From Candidatus Nitrosocosmicus arcticus (GTDB lineage: Archaea; Thermoproteota; Nitrososphaeria; Nitrososphaerales; Nitrososphaeraceae): a DNA stretch of 64,000 nucleotides. The stretch covers positions 5,762 to 69,761 of the forward strand of contig NZ_ML675588.1 of NCBI RefSeq assembly GCF_007826885.1, in the 5' to 3' direction. The translations under genes were made by a program, and so were the position numbers. This document shows positions 63,947 through 64,000 of the stretch, in pieces. Under the pieces are notes generated by a model that saw only the letters and a program-made list of their open reading frames with translations, had not been told where the DNA came from and did not search any database. The stretch's first letter is position 1, and each line of letters opens with the position of its first letter.

Positions 63947-64000
63947 GCTTATTTACTAAGATTTTAACATTTTAATCAAATTGGTACGATTACTTGATTT

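Noticed and set aside
1-64000. CRISPR arrays, insertion sequences, prophage, rRNA or tRNA genes
   Set aside because: No regularly spaced repeats, transposase motifs, phage structural genes or conserved rRNA/tRNA sequence were seen on either strand, though short C/D-box RNAs could be missed by eye.

Overview
The window looks like chromosomal DNA of a low-GC ammonia-oxidising thaumarchaeon (Nitrososphaeria), most likely a soil or terrestrial lineage such as Nitrosocosmicus. The assignment is inference. It rests on archaeal information-processing genes (RadA, eIF6, PDCD5-type protein, SmAP3-like protein, archaeosine TGT, 20S proteasome beta, RtcB), an ADP-forming acyl-CoA synthetase of the kind used in the thaumarchaeal carbon cycle, a polyhydroxyalkanoate synthase, many small exported proteins and small zinc-binding ORFs, strong AT richness, and frequent TTG/GTG starts with TATA boxes close to the start codon.

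Layout. 1-15 kb is dense core sequence: the N-terminal part of SMC, a membrane HD/phosphodiesterase-like protein, purB, rtcB and a PDCD5-family gene, three exported proteins, radA, a DNA-binding coiled-coil protein with a tandem-repeat candidate operator, and an SAMHD1-like HD hydrolase. 15-24 kb holds a broken secreted-protein gene, phaC plus a membrane protein, an ADP-forming acyl-CoA synthetase, a universal stress protein, and a run of damaged genes (polymer-forming membrane protein, VIT/CCC1 transporter). 24-34 kb is again core: a repeat-tailed exported protein, an AK6-like kinase, SmAP3, tgtA, psmB, leuC-leuD, a PsbP-like lipoprotein-style protein and eif6. 34-59 kb is gene-poor, with long AT-rich spacers, zinc-finger microproteins and isolated genes. 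Many of these concern phosphate chemistry: a PhoX/DUF839-like exported protein, a CYTH protein, a tandem pair of thymidylate-kinase-like enzymes, CHAD, SixA and UppP. 59.8-64 kb is the high-affinity phosphate transporter pstS-pstC-pstA-pstB.

How it may work together (inference). PstSCAB imports phosphate, and the DUF839/PhoX-like protein could release it outside the cell. CHAD binds polyphosphate in other organisms, CYTH enzymes act on tripolyphosphate-like substrates, and SixA-type phosphatases commonly sit beside CHAD genes. The gene-poor zone may therefore be a loose phosphate/polyphosphate neighbourhood rather than an operon. The paired kinase-like proteins, one with an altered P-loop, are its least explained members.

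Caution: several genes (15.1-15.7, 22.0-23.8, 37.05, 41.24, 51.10 and 55.48 kb) are broken by one-base shifts, mostly at short homopolymers. They could be true pseudogenes, phase-variable genes or residual assembly errors; sequence alone cannot decide. I found no rRNA, tRNA, CRISPR array, insertion sequence or prophage.
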